Source: Dietzia massiliensis (GTDB lineage: Bacteria; Actinomycetota; Actinomycetes; Mycobacteriales; Mycobacteriaceae). Taken from it: a DNA stretch of 53,604 nucleotides. Below are positions 17,775 to 26,573 of this stretch, piece by piece. The DNA is taken from positions 20,761 through 74,364 of the forward strand of contig NZ_JAHBAV010000012.1 of assembly GCF_018390595.1 (NCBI RefSeq). Direction: 5' to 3'. A program made the translations under genes and the position numbers. Under the pieces are notes generated by a model that did no database searches, had not been told where the DNA came from, and saw only the letters and a list, made by a program, of their open reading frames with translations. Positions within the stretch are counted from its first letter, which is position 1, and each line of letters starts with the position of its first letter.

Positions 17775-18686
17775 ATGAAGCGATTCCCCAAGATCGTCGC
17801 CGCGACGGCCGCGATCGCGTTGACCGGTGGCGCGGTCACTGCGTGCGGCAGCTCGGACGCACAGTCCGCCGGCTCCGAGGGGGAGGGACCGACCCGGGTG
17901 GTGCTCACGAGTCACGCGGCGGCCGACACCCTGGACGAGCTCGATCTGGAGGATCGGGTCATCGGTCTGGTGAAGACAGGAGTCTTCCCGGCGGCGTTGG
18001 ACGTGTACGCGGGAGACGAGTACACGGACATCGGCAGCCTCAAGGAGCCGAAGATGGACGTCATCGCCGAACTGGGGCCCGACCTGATCCTGTTCGGTAA
18101 CCGCACCCGGGAGATGGAGCCGGAGTTCGCGAAGATCTCCGACCAGGTGATCGCCGGAGATCCGGACACATCCGACACGATCGCGTCGAACCGCGCCAAG
18201 GTCGAGGAGATCGCGGCGCTGTTCGGAGCCGAGGACAAGGCTGTCGATGAGCTCGCCGAGATCGACGAGATGGTGGCCGAGACCCGGGCCAAGGCGGAGG
18301 GGGCGGGCACGGCCCTCGTCCTGATGACGTCCGGCGGCAAGGTGACCGGGTACGGACCGGGCTCGCGCTTCGATCTGATCTTCAACGAGCTCGGGATGTC
18401 GCCTGCAGGTGAACTCGAGGCGGAGGGCAGCCACGGTGCCCCGCTCAGCTGGGAGCAGATCGCCGAGCTGAATCCCGACCACGTCTTCGTCATCGATCGG
18501 GACGCGGCGATCGGTGCCGAGGGTGAGGCCGCCGCGGCCCTGCTCGACAACCCGCTCTTCAACCGGACCTCGGCTGCGGTCAACGACAACGTCCACTTCC
18601 TGGACGGCCAGAACTGGTACCTCGTCGGGGGCGGGCTCGGCGTCCTCGAGTCGATGATCGACGAGATCGACTCCGCCGTCTCCTGA
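17775..18686 (+). CDS. ferric-siderophore ABC transporter substrate-binding lipoprotein
   Basis: 303-residue exported lipoprotein that captures an iron chelate outside the membrane. The signal peptide ends in VTAC, with C24 lipidated. The mature protein has the class III binding fold of FatB/CeuE-type receptors: a first strand RVVLTSHAAADTLDELDLEDRVIG region, IAELGPDLILFGNRTREM, and a long linking helix before a second lobe with WEQIAELNPDHVFVIDRD. An AGGAG ribosome binding site precedes ATG 17775. It opens a four-gene import operon under two IdeR-like boxes, so induction by iron starvation is expected. The identity of the siderophore is unknown. Confidence 0.92.
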   Translation: MKRFPKIVAATAAIALTGGAVTACGSSDAQSAGSEGEGPTRVVLTSHAAADTLDELDLEDRVIGLVKTGVFPAALDVYAGDEYTDIGSLKEPKMDVIAELGPDLILFGNRTREMEPEFAKISDQVIAGDPDTSDTIASNRAKVEEIAALFGAEDKAVDELAEIDEMVAETRAKAEGAGTALVLMTSGGKVTGYGPGSRFDLIFNELGMSPAGELEAEGSHGAPLSWEQIAELNPDHVFVIDRDAAIGAEGEAAAALLDNPLFNRTSAAVNDNVHFLDGQNWYLVGGGLGVLESMIDEIDSAVS

Positions 18687-18705
18687 CGGTAGGCAGCCAC
18701 CGCAG

Positions 18706-19728
18706 ATGACGACGACCCTGGCCGAGCGCCGACCGCACCGTTACTCGCTGTGGCCGGCGCTCGGCGTCGTTGCGCTCGTGCTCTCGCTCGTCGCCAGCGT
18801 GTTCGTCGGCGCAGCGAATATCACTCTGTGGGACGCACTCACGGGTGGGCTCACCGAGGCGCACCGCGTCTACCTCGTCGAGGCCCGTCTCCCGCGCACG
18901 GCGGCGGCCGCCCTCGCGGGGGCCTCGCTGGCGATCGCCGGACTGCTGATGCAGCTGCTCACCCGGAACCGCTTCGTGGAGCCGTCGACCGCAGGCACAG
19001 TCGAATCGGCCGGTCTGGGTCTGGTGGTGGTGGCGATCATCGCGCCCGGTGCCCCGATCGTCGCCAAGATGATGGTCGCCATGGTGTTCGCGCTCGCCGG
19101 GACCGCGCTCTTCCTCGCGTGTATCCGGCGCGTCCCGGTATCGGACTCCTTCGTGGTGCCGCTCATCGGCATCATGCTCGGGTCCGTGATAGGTGCCGTC
19201 GCGGCGTTCCTCGCCTTGTCCCGCGACCTGCTACAGATGCTCAACTCGTGGATGCTCGCCGACTTCTCCGCGGTCCTGGCCGGACGGTACGAGTTGCTGT
19301 GGCTGGTGGCGGTGCTCGGCGGACTCGCCTACATCGCCGCCGACCGCTTCACCGTCGCGGGGCTGGGAGAGGACGTCTCGACCGGTCTCGGGCTCGACCA
19401 CAAGACCGTCGTCGCGGCCGGGATGGCCATCGTGGCCGCGGTCGCGGCAGTCGTCGTGGTCACCGTGGGCGCGCTCCCGCTGCTCGGGCTGGTCGTCCCC
19501 AATGTGGTCTCACGGCTGGTGGGCGACGACGCCCGCCGCGGTCTGCCTCTCGTGGCGCTCCTCGGGGCGGTGACCGTCCTGGTCTGCGACATGGTGGGCA
19601 GGTCGCTCCCCGGTGTGTTCGCCGGCGGTGCCCCCGGCGCCGGCGAGGTTCCCGTGGGCACGATCGTCGGGATACTCGGCGGTGCCGTCTTCCTGACCAT
19701 GATGCTGCGAGGAGTGCGCAATGCCTGA
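18706..19728 (+). CDS. iron-siderophore ABC transporter permease, first subunit (FecCD family)
   Basis: 340-residue membrane protein with about nine to ten helices, one half of the BtuC-like import channel. Recognisable are LPRTAAAALAGASLAIAGLLMQ (the L-P-R-x-x-x-A-x-x-x-G-x-x-L-x-x-x-G pattern) and the C-terminal GLVVPNVVSRLVGDD, the ATPase-contact region. It starts 19 nt after the binding protein gene and its end overlaps the second permease by 8 nt, so both halves are made together. Confidence 0.93.
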   Translation: MTTTLAERRPHRYSLWPALGVVALVLSLVASVFVGAANITLWDALTGGLTEAHRVYLVEARLPRTAAAALAGASLAIAGLLMQLLTRNRFVEPSTAGTVESAGLGLVVVAIIAPGAPIVAKMMVAMVFALAGTALFLACIRRVPVSDSFVVPLIGIMLGSVIGAVAAFLALSRDLLQMLNSWMLADFSAVLAGRYELLWLVAVLGGLAYIAADRFTVAGLGEDVSTGLGLDHKTVVAAGMAIVAAVAAVVVVTVGALPLLGLVVPNVVSRLVGDDARRGLPLVALLGAVTVLVCDMVGRSLPGVFAGGAPGAGEVPVGTIVGILGGAVFLTMMLRGVRNA

Positions 19729-20770
19729 GACCGCCATCCTCGTAGCCCCGCCGGAGAGCCTCTCGCGCGGACGGACGCGAGTCGAGGCCGATCGTCGCCG
19801 TCGCTGGCTCGTGGTGCTCGTCTGCGCTGCGGTCGCCGTCGCGACGATCGCAGCCCTGGTCCTCTCCGGGCTCCCGGCCACGGTGGGGTCCAAGGCCTGG
19901 AGCTACTCGCTGGACCGACTAACACGCCACGCCGTGGCGATCGTCCTGGTCTCGGTCGCGGTCGGGGTCTCGACGGTGCTCTTCCAGACCGTCACCGGCA
20001 ACCGGATCCTCACTCCGGCGCTGATGGGCTTCGACTCGCTGTATCTGCTCATCCAGACGATGCTCGTGTTCTTCATGGTCCCGCGCGACGCCGCGGTCAT
20101 CGGGGGACTGACCAGCGGCGGTCTCTCCGGCTTCCTCGGCCAGACCGCGATCATGGTGGTCGCGTCGACCTCCTTGTACCTGTGGCTCCTCGGGGGCCGG
20201 AGAACTGACATCCACCTGCTGCTTCTGGTGGGTGTCGTGTTCGGCGTCTTCTTCCGCTCCGCCTCCACGTTCTTCCAGCGACTGCTCGACCCGGCGGCAT
20301 ACCTGCAGGTTCAGGACGCCATGTTCGCGAGCTTCCGCGGCGTCCAGCTCGACGTGTTGGTCGCCTGTGGGGTCATCGTCGTGGCGGGGCTCGTCGTCGT
20401 GGCGGTCCTCGGTCGGCGGCTCGACGTGATGCTGCTGGGGCGCGATCCCGCCGTCGCGCTGGGCGTCAACCACCGCAGGGCCACGATCGTGGTCCTCGTG
20501 GTGGTCTCCTTCCTCGTCTCGGCCTCGACCGCGTTGATCGGACCGGTGATGTTCTTCGGGCTCATCGTGGCGAACGCGGCCTACGCTCTGCTCGGCACCA
20601 CCCTGCACCGGTTCACGCTCCCGGTGGCCTCGCTGCTGGGCGTGATCGCTCTGGCGGGAGGAGAGATGGTGCTCGGTGCCCTCGGCGTCGAGTCCGCGCT
20701 GAGCATCGTCATCGAGTTCGCCGGTGGCCTGCTGTTCCTGTTCCTGCTCCTGACCAACCGCGCACGCTGA
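19721..20770 (+). CDS. iron-siderophore ABC transporter permease, second subunit (FecCD family)
   Basis: 349-residue partner of the preceding permease. After an N-terminal arginine-rich cytoplasmic stretch it has TRHAVAIVLVSVAVGVSTVLFQTVTGNRILTPALMGFDSLY (seen as V-S-x-x-x-G-x-S-T-V-x-F-Q-T-x-x-x-N-R-x-L-T-P), the form typical of FatC/CeuC-type subunits. The conserved IGPVMFFGLIVANAAYAL near the C-terminus contacts the ATPase. The ATG lies inside the last codons of the first permease gene, giving tight coupling. Confidence 0.92.
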   Translation: MPETAILVAPPESLSRGRTRVEADRRRRWLVVLVCAAVAVATIAALVLSGLPATVGSKAWSYSLDRLTRHAVAIVLVSVAVGVSTVLFQTVTGNRILTPALMGFDSLYLLIQTMLVFFMVPRDAAVIGGLTSGGLSGFLGQTAIMVVASTSLYLWLLGGRRTDIHLLLLVGVVFGVFFRSASTFFQRLLDPAAYLQVQDAMFASFRGVQLDVLVACGVIVVAGLVVVAVLGRRLDVMLLGRDPAVALGVNHRRATIVVLVVVSFLVSASTALIGPVMFFGLIVANAAYALLGTTLHRFTLPVASLLGVIALAGGEMVLGALGVESALSIVIEFAGGLLFLFLLLTNRAR

Positions 20771-20784
20771 AAGAGAGGCACGCC

Positions 20785-21654
20785 ATGTCCCTTCTCCCGT
20801 TCCGACGCCGCGGCGACCGATCCGGTGAAAGCCGGTGGTCGGCCGGCTGCGGCATCGAGGCGCGGTCGGTGTGCTCGTCCTACGGCGACACGCAGGTTCT
20901 GCACGAGGTGTCGGCGTGCTTCGCGCACGGTGGCGTCACCTCTCTCATCGGGCCCAACGGCGCCGGAAAGTCGACACTGTTGGGAGTCATGAGCCGGCTC
21001 CAGACAGCGGATTCCGGAGAAGTACTCGTCGACGGGGTCGACGTGTCCGTCGACGGGGGGCGTGAGCTGGCCCGCCGCCTCGCGGTGCTGCGGCAGGAGA
21101 ACGCCGTGTCCATCAGGCTCACCGTGCGTGAGCTCGTCGGGTTCGGCAGGTTCCCACACAACGGTGGTCGGCCCGGCCCGGGCGACGCCGAGCACATCGA
21201 CTACGCCCTGGGGGCGATGGAGCTCGAGGACCTCGCCGACCGATATCTCGACGAGTTGTCCGGTGGCCAGCGGCAACGCGCGCACATCGCGATGGTGCTG
21301 GCGCAGGACACGGACTACGTCCTGCTGGACGAGCCGCTCAACAACCTCGATCTACGGCACGCCACCTCGATCATGCGGTTGCTGCGGCGCACCGCCGCGG
21401 ACCGGGGCAAGACCATCGTGCTCGTCATCCACGACATCAATATCGCCGCGGCCTACTCGGACCGGATCATCGCCATGAAGGACGGCCGGATCGTCTCCGA
21501 CGGCACTCCGGCCGAGATCATGCGGACCGACGTCCTCAAAGCGGTGTACGACATGGAGATGCAGGTCGCCGAGGTCGCCGGGCGCTACGTGGCGCTGTAC
21601 TTCGACGGAGAAGAAGAACTGGACGAGTTCGGCATGGCGATGTCCACGGCCTGA
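20785..21654 (+). CDS. iron-siderophore ABC transporter ATP-binding protein
   Basis: 289-residue cytoplasmic ATPase of the siderophore importer. Motifs: Walker A GPNGAGKSTL, Q-loop VLRQEN, signature LSGGQRQRAHIAM, Walker B YVLLDEPLNNLD and the switch histidine in VLVIHDINIAA. A ~30-residue charged N-terminal extension precedes the domain, and the tail ends in an acidic EEELDEF stretch. FatE/CeuD-type subunits share the E-P-L-N-N-L-D wording. It is last in the operon, 14 nt after the second permease. A full importer is therefore present with no siderophore biosynthesis genes next to it, suggesting uptake of a foreign or remotely encoded siderophore. Confidence 0.93.
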   Translation: MSLLPFRRRGDRSGESRWSAGCGIEARSVCSSYGDTQVLHEVSACFAHGGVTSLIGPNGAGKSTLLGVMSRLQTADSGEVLVDGVDVSVDGGRELARRLAVLRQENAVSIRLTVRELVGFGRFPHNGGRPGPGDAEHIDYALGAMELEDLADRYLDELSGGQRQRAHIAMVLAQDTDYVLLDEPLNNLDLRHATSIMRLLRRTAADRGKTIVLVIHDINIAAAYSDRIIAMKDGRIVSDGTPAEIMRTDVLKAVYDMEMQVAEVAGRYVALYFDGEEELDEFGMAMSTA

Positions 21655-21703
21655 CCTCTCGGTACGGTGCGGGCGACCAGTGGGTGAGCGCTCCCGCTCC
21701 GGT

Positions 21704-21709
21704 TACAGT
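21704..21709 (+). promoter_or_regulatory. possible -10 element of the GlgC-paralogue gene
   Basis: TACAGT lies in the 108-nt gap before ATG 21763, giving a ~45-nt leader that carries an AAGGAG ribosome binding site. No good -35 is visible. Confidence 0.3.
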
Positions 21710-21762
21710 GTCGTTCTCAGACGGGGTCGGGTTTCCCCTCCCGCCCGGAAAGGAGCCCTCAC

Positions 21763-23007
21763 ATGGCACCGTTGTCCGTGGTCACGATCGTCCTCGCTGG
21801 TGGCGCGGGATCCCGCCTCCGCGCTCTCACCCGGGACAGGGCCAAGCCGGCCGTGCCCTACGGCGGCGGGTACCAACTCATCGACTTCTCGTTGAGCAAC
21901 GCGGCCAACTCGGGGCTGAGAGACGTCTGGGTGGTCCAGCAGTTTCACCCGGTATCGCTTGGCTCACACCTGCGCAGCGGCCGCCCGTGGGATCTCGATC
22001 GTCTGGGCGGGGGACTGCTCGTGCTGCACCCGTCGCAGGGCACCGGCCGCGACGGGTTCCACTCGGGGACGGCCGACGCGCTGTGGAAGCAGGTCGAGCC
22101 GCTGCGTGAGGCCGGCCCGGAGGTGACCGTCGTGCTCAGTGCCGACGCGGTGTACCGCCTCGACTACGACCGGCTGGTCCGCGACCACCTGGAATCCGAC
22201 GCCGAGGTCACGATGGTCACCACCCGCGTCGACCCGGAGGACGCGGGCCGGTACGGCGTGGTCCGCGTGTCGGACGACGGCACGATCACCGACTACGCGT
22301 ACAAGCCCGACGAGCCGGCCACCGACCTCATCTGCGCGGAGATCTTCGCCTTCGACACCGCTGCCCTCATCCGCTACCTCGAGAAGGCGCACGCGGACGC
22401 CGCCGCCGACAGCGACGACGGGGGCGACGCCGACATGGGCGACATCGGCGACAACGTCCTTCCGGCGATGGTCGGTGCCGGGCGGGCCCGGGAGTGGCGG
22501 CACGACGAGTACTGGCGCGACGTGGGCACCGTCGAGTCCTACTGGGCGGGGCACATGGATCTGCTCGGCGAGCCCCCCGTGCACGAGCTCGACGTCCCGG
22601 GCTGGACGTTGCGGACCGCCTCGGCGTTCAGCGGACCGGCCAGGACAGGCCCGGCGGCCCGGGTGACGACGTCGCTGGTCGGTCACGGCGCGATCGTGGG
22701 TGGCGTCGTGGAGCATTCGGTCATCGGCCCCGGAGCCGTCGTCGAGGAGGGCGCGCGGGTCCGCGACAGTGTGATCCTGCCCGGCGCCATCGTGCGTTCC
22801 GGGGCGCGGGTGGAGACCGCGGTCGTCGACGCCGGGGTCGAGGTGCCGGCCGACGCGCGCATCGGGGAGCCGCAGCCGGGCGCCGACGAGTCCACGGTGC
22901 GGGTGGCGCTGTTGGGCTCCGCGCCCGACGGCGCACGGCCGTCCGGCTTCACGCTGGAGGCGGGGGAGCTGGATCCGCCCGACGACGACGAGGACTCCAG
23001 CGTCTGA
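21763..23007 (+). CDS. GlgC-like sugar nucleotidyltransferase paralogue
   Basis: 414-residue member of the glucose-1-phosphate adenylyltransferase family: an N-terminal nucleotide-binding domain (VLAGGAGSRL, RAKPAVPYGG, YQLIDFSLSN), the metal-binding aspartate in LSADAVYRLDY, and a C-terminal left-handed beta-helix of hexapeptide repeats (about 300-385). It differs from the standard GlgC at 48520: D-H-V-Y is D-A-V-Y, the sugar-phosphate lysine motif V-E-K-P is A-Y-K-P, S-M-G-N-Y is C-A-E-I-F, and P-P-A-K-F is absent. An Ala/Asp-rich insert sits near residues 206-228. It may make another NDP-sugar or be a regulatory homologue. Own ribosome binding site AAGGAG. Confidence 0.8.
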   Translation: MAPLSVVTIVLAGGAGSRLRALTRDRAKPAVPYGGGYQLIDFSLSNAANSGLRDVWVVQQFHPVSLGSHLRSGRPWDLDRLGGGLLVLHPSQGTGRDGFHSGTADALWKQVEPLREAGPEVTVVLSADAVYRLDYDRLVRDHLESDAEVTMVTTRVDPEDAGRYGVVRVSDDGTITDYAYKPDEPATDLICAEIFAFDTAALIRYLEKAHADAAADSDDGGDADMGDIGDNVLPAMVGAGRAREWRHDEYWRDVGTVESYWAGHMDLLGEPPVHELDVPGWTLRTASAFSGPARTGPAARVTTSLVGHGAIVGGVVEHSVIGPGAVVEEGARVRDSVILPGAIVRSGARVETAVVDAGVEVPADARIGEPQPGADESTVRVALLGSAPDGARPSGFTLEAGELDPPDDDEDSSV

Positions 23008-23074
23008 CGTGGGCCGGACGCCGGGTGGGTCGGGACCTGCCGGCTCGATCCCGCCGGGACGGCCGGCGCGGCGC

Positions 23075-23080
23075 TACGCT
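23075..23080 (+). promoter_or_regulatory. -10 element for leaderless oxidoreductase transcript
   Basis: TACGCT lies 6 nt upstream of ATG 23087, fixing the start of the luciferase-like gene 26 codons inside its open frame. Confidence 0.5.
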
Positions 23081-23086
23081 CGTGCC

Positions 23087-24073
23087 ATGCGATTCGGTCT
23101 CTTCCTGCCCCAGGGCTGGCGCCTCGATCTGGTCGACGTGCCGGCCGACCGCCACTGGCCCGTGATCTCCGATCTCGCCGCCCGCGCCGACGCCGGCCCG
23201 TGGGAGTCGGTCTGGGTCTACGACCACATGCACACCTCGCCCCTGACCTCGTCCGAGGCGACCCACGAGGCGTGGAGCCTGATGTCGGCGCTCGGCGCGG
23301 TGACCTCGCGGGTGCGGCTCGGCCAGATGTGCACGTGTCTCGGGTACCGCAACCCGGTGCTGCTCGCGAAGATCGCCGCGACCGTCGACCACATCTCCGG
23401 TGGCCGGGTCGAGATGGGGATCGGCGCGGGGTGGTACGAACACGAGTGGCGCGCGTACGGATACGGCTTCCCGTCCGCCGGTGACCGTCTGGGGATGCTC
23501 GACGAGGGCGTGCGCATCATGCGTGAGGCGTGGGCGCAGGGCGTCGTCTCCCTCGAGGGCGAGCACTACCGGGTGGACGGGGCGATCGTGCAGCCGCGGC
23601 CGCTGCAGCCGGGCGGCATCCCCGTCTGGGTCGCGGGCGGGGGAGAGCGCAAGACCCTGCGGATCGCCGCCCGGTACGCCGACTACACGAACTTCGACGG
23701 CACCCCCGACGGTTTCGCCCACAAGGCGGAGGTCCTGCGAGGGCACTGCGCGGACCTGGGCCGCGACCCGTCGGAGATCACCATGACGGCCAACTACAAC
23801 GTGGCCATCGGCGAGACGGAGAAGGAGGTCGCCGACCGGCTGGCGTCACTGCGCGACCGCATGGCCCGTCACGTGGGCGCGGACGAGGCGGATCGTCAGC
23901 TGGGGGCGTACCGGGGCCTGCCCGGCGTCGGGACGCCCGAGCAGATCGTCGAGAAGCTCACCGCGCTGCGGGACCTGGGCATGGGCTACGGCATCTTCTA
24001 CTTCCCGGAGATCGCGACCGACACCTCTGGCCTCGAGCTGTTCGAGCGAGAGGTCGTCCCGGCGTTGAGCTGA
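23087..24073 (+). CDS. luciferase-like (LLM) F420-dependent oxidoreductase
   Basis: 328-residue TIM-barrel oxidoreductase. The N-terminus MRFGLFLPQGWRLDL and the segments ESVWVYDHMH, GQMCTCLGYRNPVLLAKIAATVDHISGGRVEMGIGAGWYEHEW match actinobacterial F420-dependent LLM proteins (TIGR03560-like). The Gly-rich G-I-G-A-G-W-Y-E-x-E stretch lies in the cofactor region. Use of F420 is inferred from this subfamily and from fbiC in the same window. The substrate is unknown. No operon partner: the next gene has its own ribosome binding site 87 nt downstream. Confidence 0.87.
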   Translation: MRFGLFLPQGWRLDLVDVPADRHWPVISDLAARADAGPWESVWVYDHMHTSPLTSSEATHEAWSLMSALGAVTSRVRLGQMCTCLGYRNPVLLAKIAATVDHISGGRVEMGIGAGWYEHEWRAYGYGFPSAGDRLGMLDEGVRIMREAWAQGVVSLEGEHYRVDGAIVQPRPLQPGGIPVWVAGGGERKTLRIAARYADYTNFDGTPDGFAHKAEVLRGHCADLGRDPSEITMTANYNVAIGETEKEVADRLASLRDRMARHVGADEADRQLGAYRGLPGVGTPEQIVEKLTALRDLGMGYGIFYFPEIATDTSGLELFEREVVPALS

Positions 24074-24160
24074 TACCCGTATTGGCGGCCTCCGGTGGCA
24101 GCGGTGCCGCGCCGGGGTTACGTTCCAGGATCATCCGACCCCGCAACGAGGGAGGCAGCC

Positions 24161-24799
24161 GTGGACCCCATGGTCTGGGTCGTCATCGGGGTGATCGCGT
24201 TGATCGTCGTCATCGCGCTCATCGCCCTGGCAGCGAAGAACAACAACCGTAGGAAGCTCACCGAGGCCGCGGAACTCCGCCGCGACGCCCGGGATCGCGA
24301 ACGCCAGCTCGAGCGGCAGGACGCCGTCGCCCGCGAGCAGGAGCACCGGGCCGGCGCCGCGGAGCAGGAGGCGCAGGCCAAAGCCGCCGAAGCGGAACGC
24401 CTGCGAGCGGACGCGGAGAAGCACCGTGGCGCCCTGGACGAGCAGAAGCGGGACGTCAGTCGTATGGAGCAGACCGCCGAGAAGCTCGACCCGCGGCACC
24501 GCGCCGATGACCTCGACGGTGACGGCGGCAATGGTGGCCGTGGCGTTCGGGGCGACGGAGTGACCACCGGTGGCTCCGCGGGCGTCGGCGGGCGTCACGC
24601 CAGGGCCGACGACCACCCGGCCACCGAACCGCGCGCGTCCGCGGACCGGGGGCCGGGCATGTCCGGAGACCGCGCCGACCAGGCCGCCGGCCCCGTCGAC
24701 CCCGCCGACCCGACCGGCCCGGCCACAGGCACCGGTGATCGGCCGACGATCGTCGACAAACTACGGGGAGGTTCGCACCGCGACGAACCGCGGCGCTGA
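24161..24799 (+). CDS. single-pass membrane protein with charged coiled coil
   Basis: 212 residues, no named family that I recognise. After GTG 24161 (GGGAGG upstream) a single hydrophobic helix at about 4-26 is followed by a long Glu/Arg/Ala-rich coiled coil (about 30-115, ERQLERQD, AAEQEAQAKAAEAERLR). The rest is a Gly/Asp/Pro-rich disordered tail ending in basic residues. The shape resembles small actinobacterial membrane-anchored scaffold or envelope-stress proteins. It converges on aqpZ with a 31-nt gap. Confidence 0.75.
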   Translation: MDPMVWVVIGVIALIVVIALIALAAKNNNRRKLTEAAELRRDARDRERQLERQDAVAREQEHRAGAAEQEAQAKAAEAERLRADAEKHRGALDEQKRDVSRMEQTAEKLDPRHRADDLDGDGGNGGRGVRGDGVTTGGSAGVGGRHARADDHPATEPRASADRGPGMSGDRADQAAGPVDPADPTGPATGTGDRPTIVDKLRGGSHRDEPRR

Positions 24800-24830
24800 C
24801 CGGCCCCGCTGTCCGGCCCGCTGAGCGGCG

Positions 24831-25646
24831 TCAGCGCGCCGTGCTCCGGTCGCGCTCGCCGAACAGCGGGCCGTACAGTGCTCCGGCGATGAGGGCACCC
24901 GCGATCGGAGCCACCCAGAACAGCCACAGCTGACCGGGAGCGCCGTCCCCGTTGAAGAACGCGACGGCGGTGGACCGTGCCGGGTTCACCGAGGTGTTGG
25001 TGATCGGGATGGAGATGAGGTGGATGAGCGTGAGGGTGAGACCGATGGCCGCGGGCGCGAAGCCGGCAGGGGCCCGGCGATCGGTGGAGCCGAGGATGAC
25101 CCACACGAAGACCGCCGTGAGGACGATCTCGATGAGCAGGGCCGAGAGGAGCCCGTAGCCGTCGGGGGAGTTCGCTCCGTAACCGTTGGCGGCCATCCGC
25201 CCGGTCGCCTCGAACCCGTCCTTACCGCTGGCGACCGCGAGGATCACCGCGCCCGCGACGAGCCCGCCGACGACCTGACTGACGATGTAGACCGGCGTTC
25301 GGGACCAGGGCAGACGGCCGGCGACCGCGGCGCCGACGGTCACCGCCGGGTTGAAGTGCGCGCCTGAGATGTGACCGAAGGCGTAGGCACCGGTGAGGAC
25401 GGTGAGCCCGAACGCGATGGCCACACCGAGGTATCCGACGCCCACGGGAACGTCCAGGGTGTCGGCCGTGGCGATCTGCACCGCCGCGAACACGGCGGTG
25501 CCACATCCGCCGAGGACGAGCCAGAAGGTGCCGACGACCTCTGCGGCGATAACGGCGCTGATCGGCGGCGTCGCGGGTGGCGTGGTCGGCGCGTCGGCGG
25601 ACGGGGCTAGTGGCGTGGACGGGGCGGTCGGGGACGTATCGGACAT
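24831..25646 (-). CDS. aqpZ: aquaporin Z
   Basis: 271-residue water channel in the cytoplasmic membrane. Six helices and both NPA boxes are present (HFNPAVT and SVNPARS). The selectivity residues match water-specific AqpZ: histidine in [11 protein letters not shown], threonine in TNTSV and the arginine of NPAR, so it is not a glycerol facilitator. The N-terminal ~30 residues are a Thr/Pro/Ala-rich extension beyond the usual start. The ATG at 25646 is the only good start. It stands alone between convergent and divergent neighbours. Confidence 0.95.
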   Translation of the reverse strand: MSDTSPTAPSTPLAPSADAPTTPPATPPISAVIAAEVVGTFWLVLGGCGTAVFAAVQIATADTLDVPVGVGYLGVAIAFGLTVLTGAYAFGHISGAHFNPAVTVGAAVAGRLPWSRTPVYIVSQVVGGLVAGAVILAVASGKDGFEATGRMAANGYGANSPDGYGLLSALLIEIVLTAVFVWVILGSTDRRAPAGFAPAAIGLTLTLIHLISIPITNTSVNPARSTAVAFFNGDGAPGQLWLFWVAPIAGALIAGALYGPLFGERDRSTAR

Positions 25647-25790
25647 GTGGTGATCTTCTGGCCATTCCGCGGTAGCGGGGACACGGGGCCGCGGGAGTGA
25701 GGTCCCGTTCCGGTCACGCTAGCGCGACGATCGCGCGACGGCGGTGGAATCGCGAGCCGATGTGCGGAGGGAAGAGCGTGCGGCCGACGA

Positions 25791-26573
25791 TCAGGGATCG
25801 AGCAGCGCGGGGAGGGACCGCCCGGCCGAGGCGCGCACGTGGACGGACACCTCGGGGCCGAGGCCGGACGGCCCGGGGTTCACCTCGACGACCGGGAGCC
25901 CGGCGTCGGCGGCGAGACCGGGGAGGGACGCCGCGGGATGGACCAGGCCGGAGGTGCCGACGACGAGGACCGCCTCGGCCGAGGTGACCGCGTCGACGGC
26001 GGCCTCCCAGGGCTCGCGCGGGAGCATCTCGCCGAACCATACGACCCCGGGGCGCGCCCGGCCGCCGCAGCGGTCGCAGCCCGGCGGGGTGAGCCGGTCG
26101 ACCGGGTCGGCCGGCGGGGGACCGACGTCCAGCGGTGACCCGCAGGTGTCGCACCGGTGGGCGAAGAGGCTCCCGTGGACGTGGTGCACGCGCCGTGAGC
26201 CGGCGCGCTCGTGCAGATCGTCGACGTTCTGGGTGACCACCGTGACGTCGCGCCGGGCCTGCGCGCGGGACACCGCGAGGTGACCGGCGTTCGGCTGCGC
26301 ACGGGAGACGAGGTGCTCGCGCCAGCGGTACCAGGCCCAGACCGTGTCGCGGTCGCGCGACCACGCCTCCGGGGTGGCCAGGGCGGTGGGGTCGTAGCGC
26401 TCCCACAGCCCGGTCTGCGCGTCGCGGAACGTGGGCACACCGCTCTCCGCGCTCATGCCGGCGCCCGTCAGCACGACCAGAGGCCCGCCGCCCGAGAGGG
26501 CGAGGCGGGCCTCGGTCAGTGCCTGGTCCGGGTCGTGTCCGGGCCGATCTGGCCCCGTACCCCCGCCGGTCAC
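25791..26573 (-). CDS. cobB: NAD-dependent protein deacylase, Sir2 family
   Basis: Removes acyl groups from lysines using NAD. 260 residues from GTG 26573: NAD motif GAGMSAESGVPTFR (37-50), TQNVDDLHERAG (114-125), catalytic H133 in HVHGS, and zinc cysteines C141, C144, C166 and C169. Y82 and R85 form the Y-x-x-R pair that in CobB and SIRT5 recognises succinyl or malonyl lysines, so desuccinylation is likely in addition to deacetylation. The GTG overlaps the stop of the upstream secreted-protein gene (GTGA), which decides the start and implies co-translation. The M. tuberculosis counterpart is Rv1151c. Confidence 0.92.
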   Translation of the reverse strand: MTGGGTGPDRPGHDPDQALTEARLALSGGGPLVVLTGAGMSAESGVPTFRDAQTGLWERYDPTALATPEAWSRDRDTVWAWYRWREHLVSRAQPNAGHLAVSRAQARRDVTVVTQNVDDLHERAGSRRVHHVHGSLFAHRCDTCGSPLDVGPPPADPVDRLTPPGCDRCGGRARPGVVWFGEMLPREPWEAAVDAVTSAEAVLVVGTSGLVHPAASLPGLAADAGLPVVEVNPGPSGLGPEVSVHVRASAGRSLPALLDP

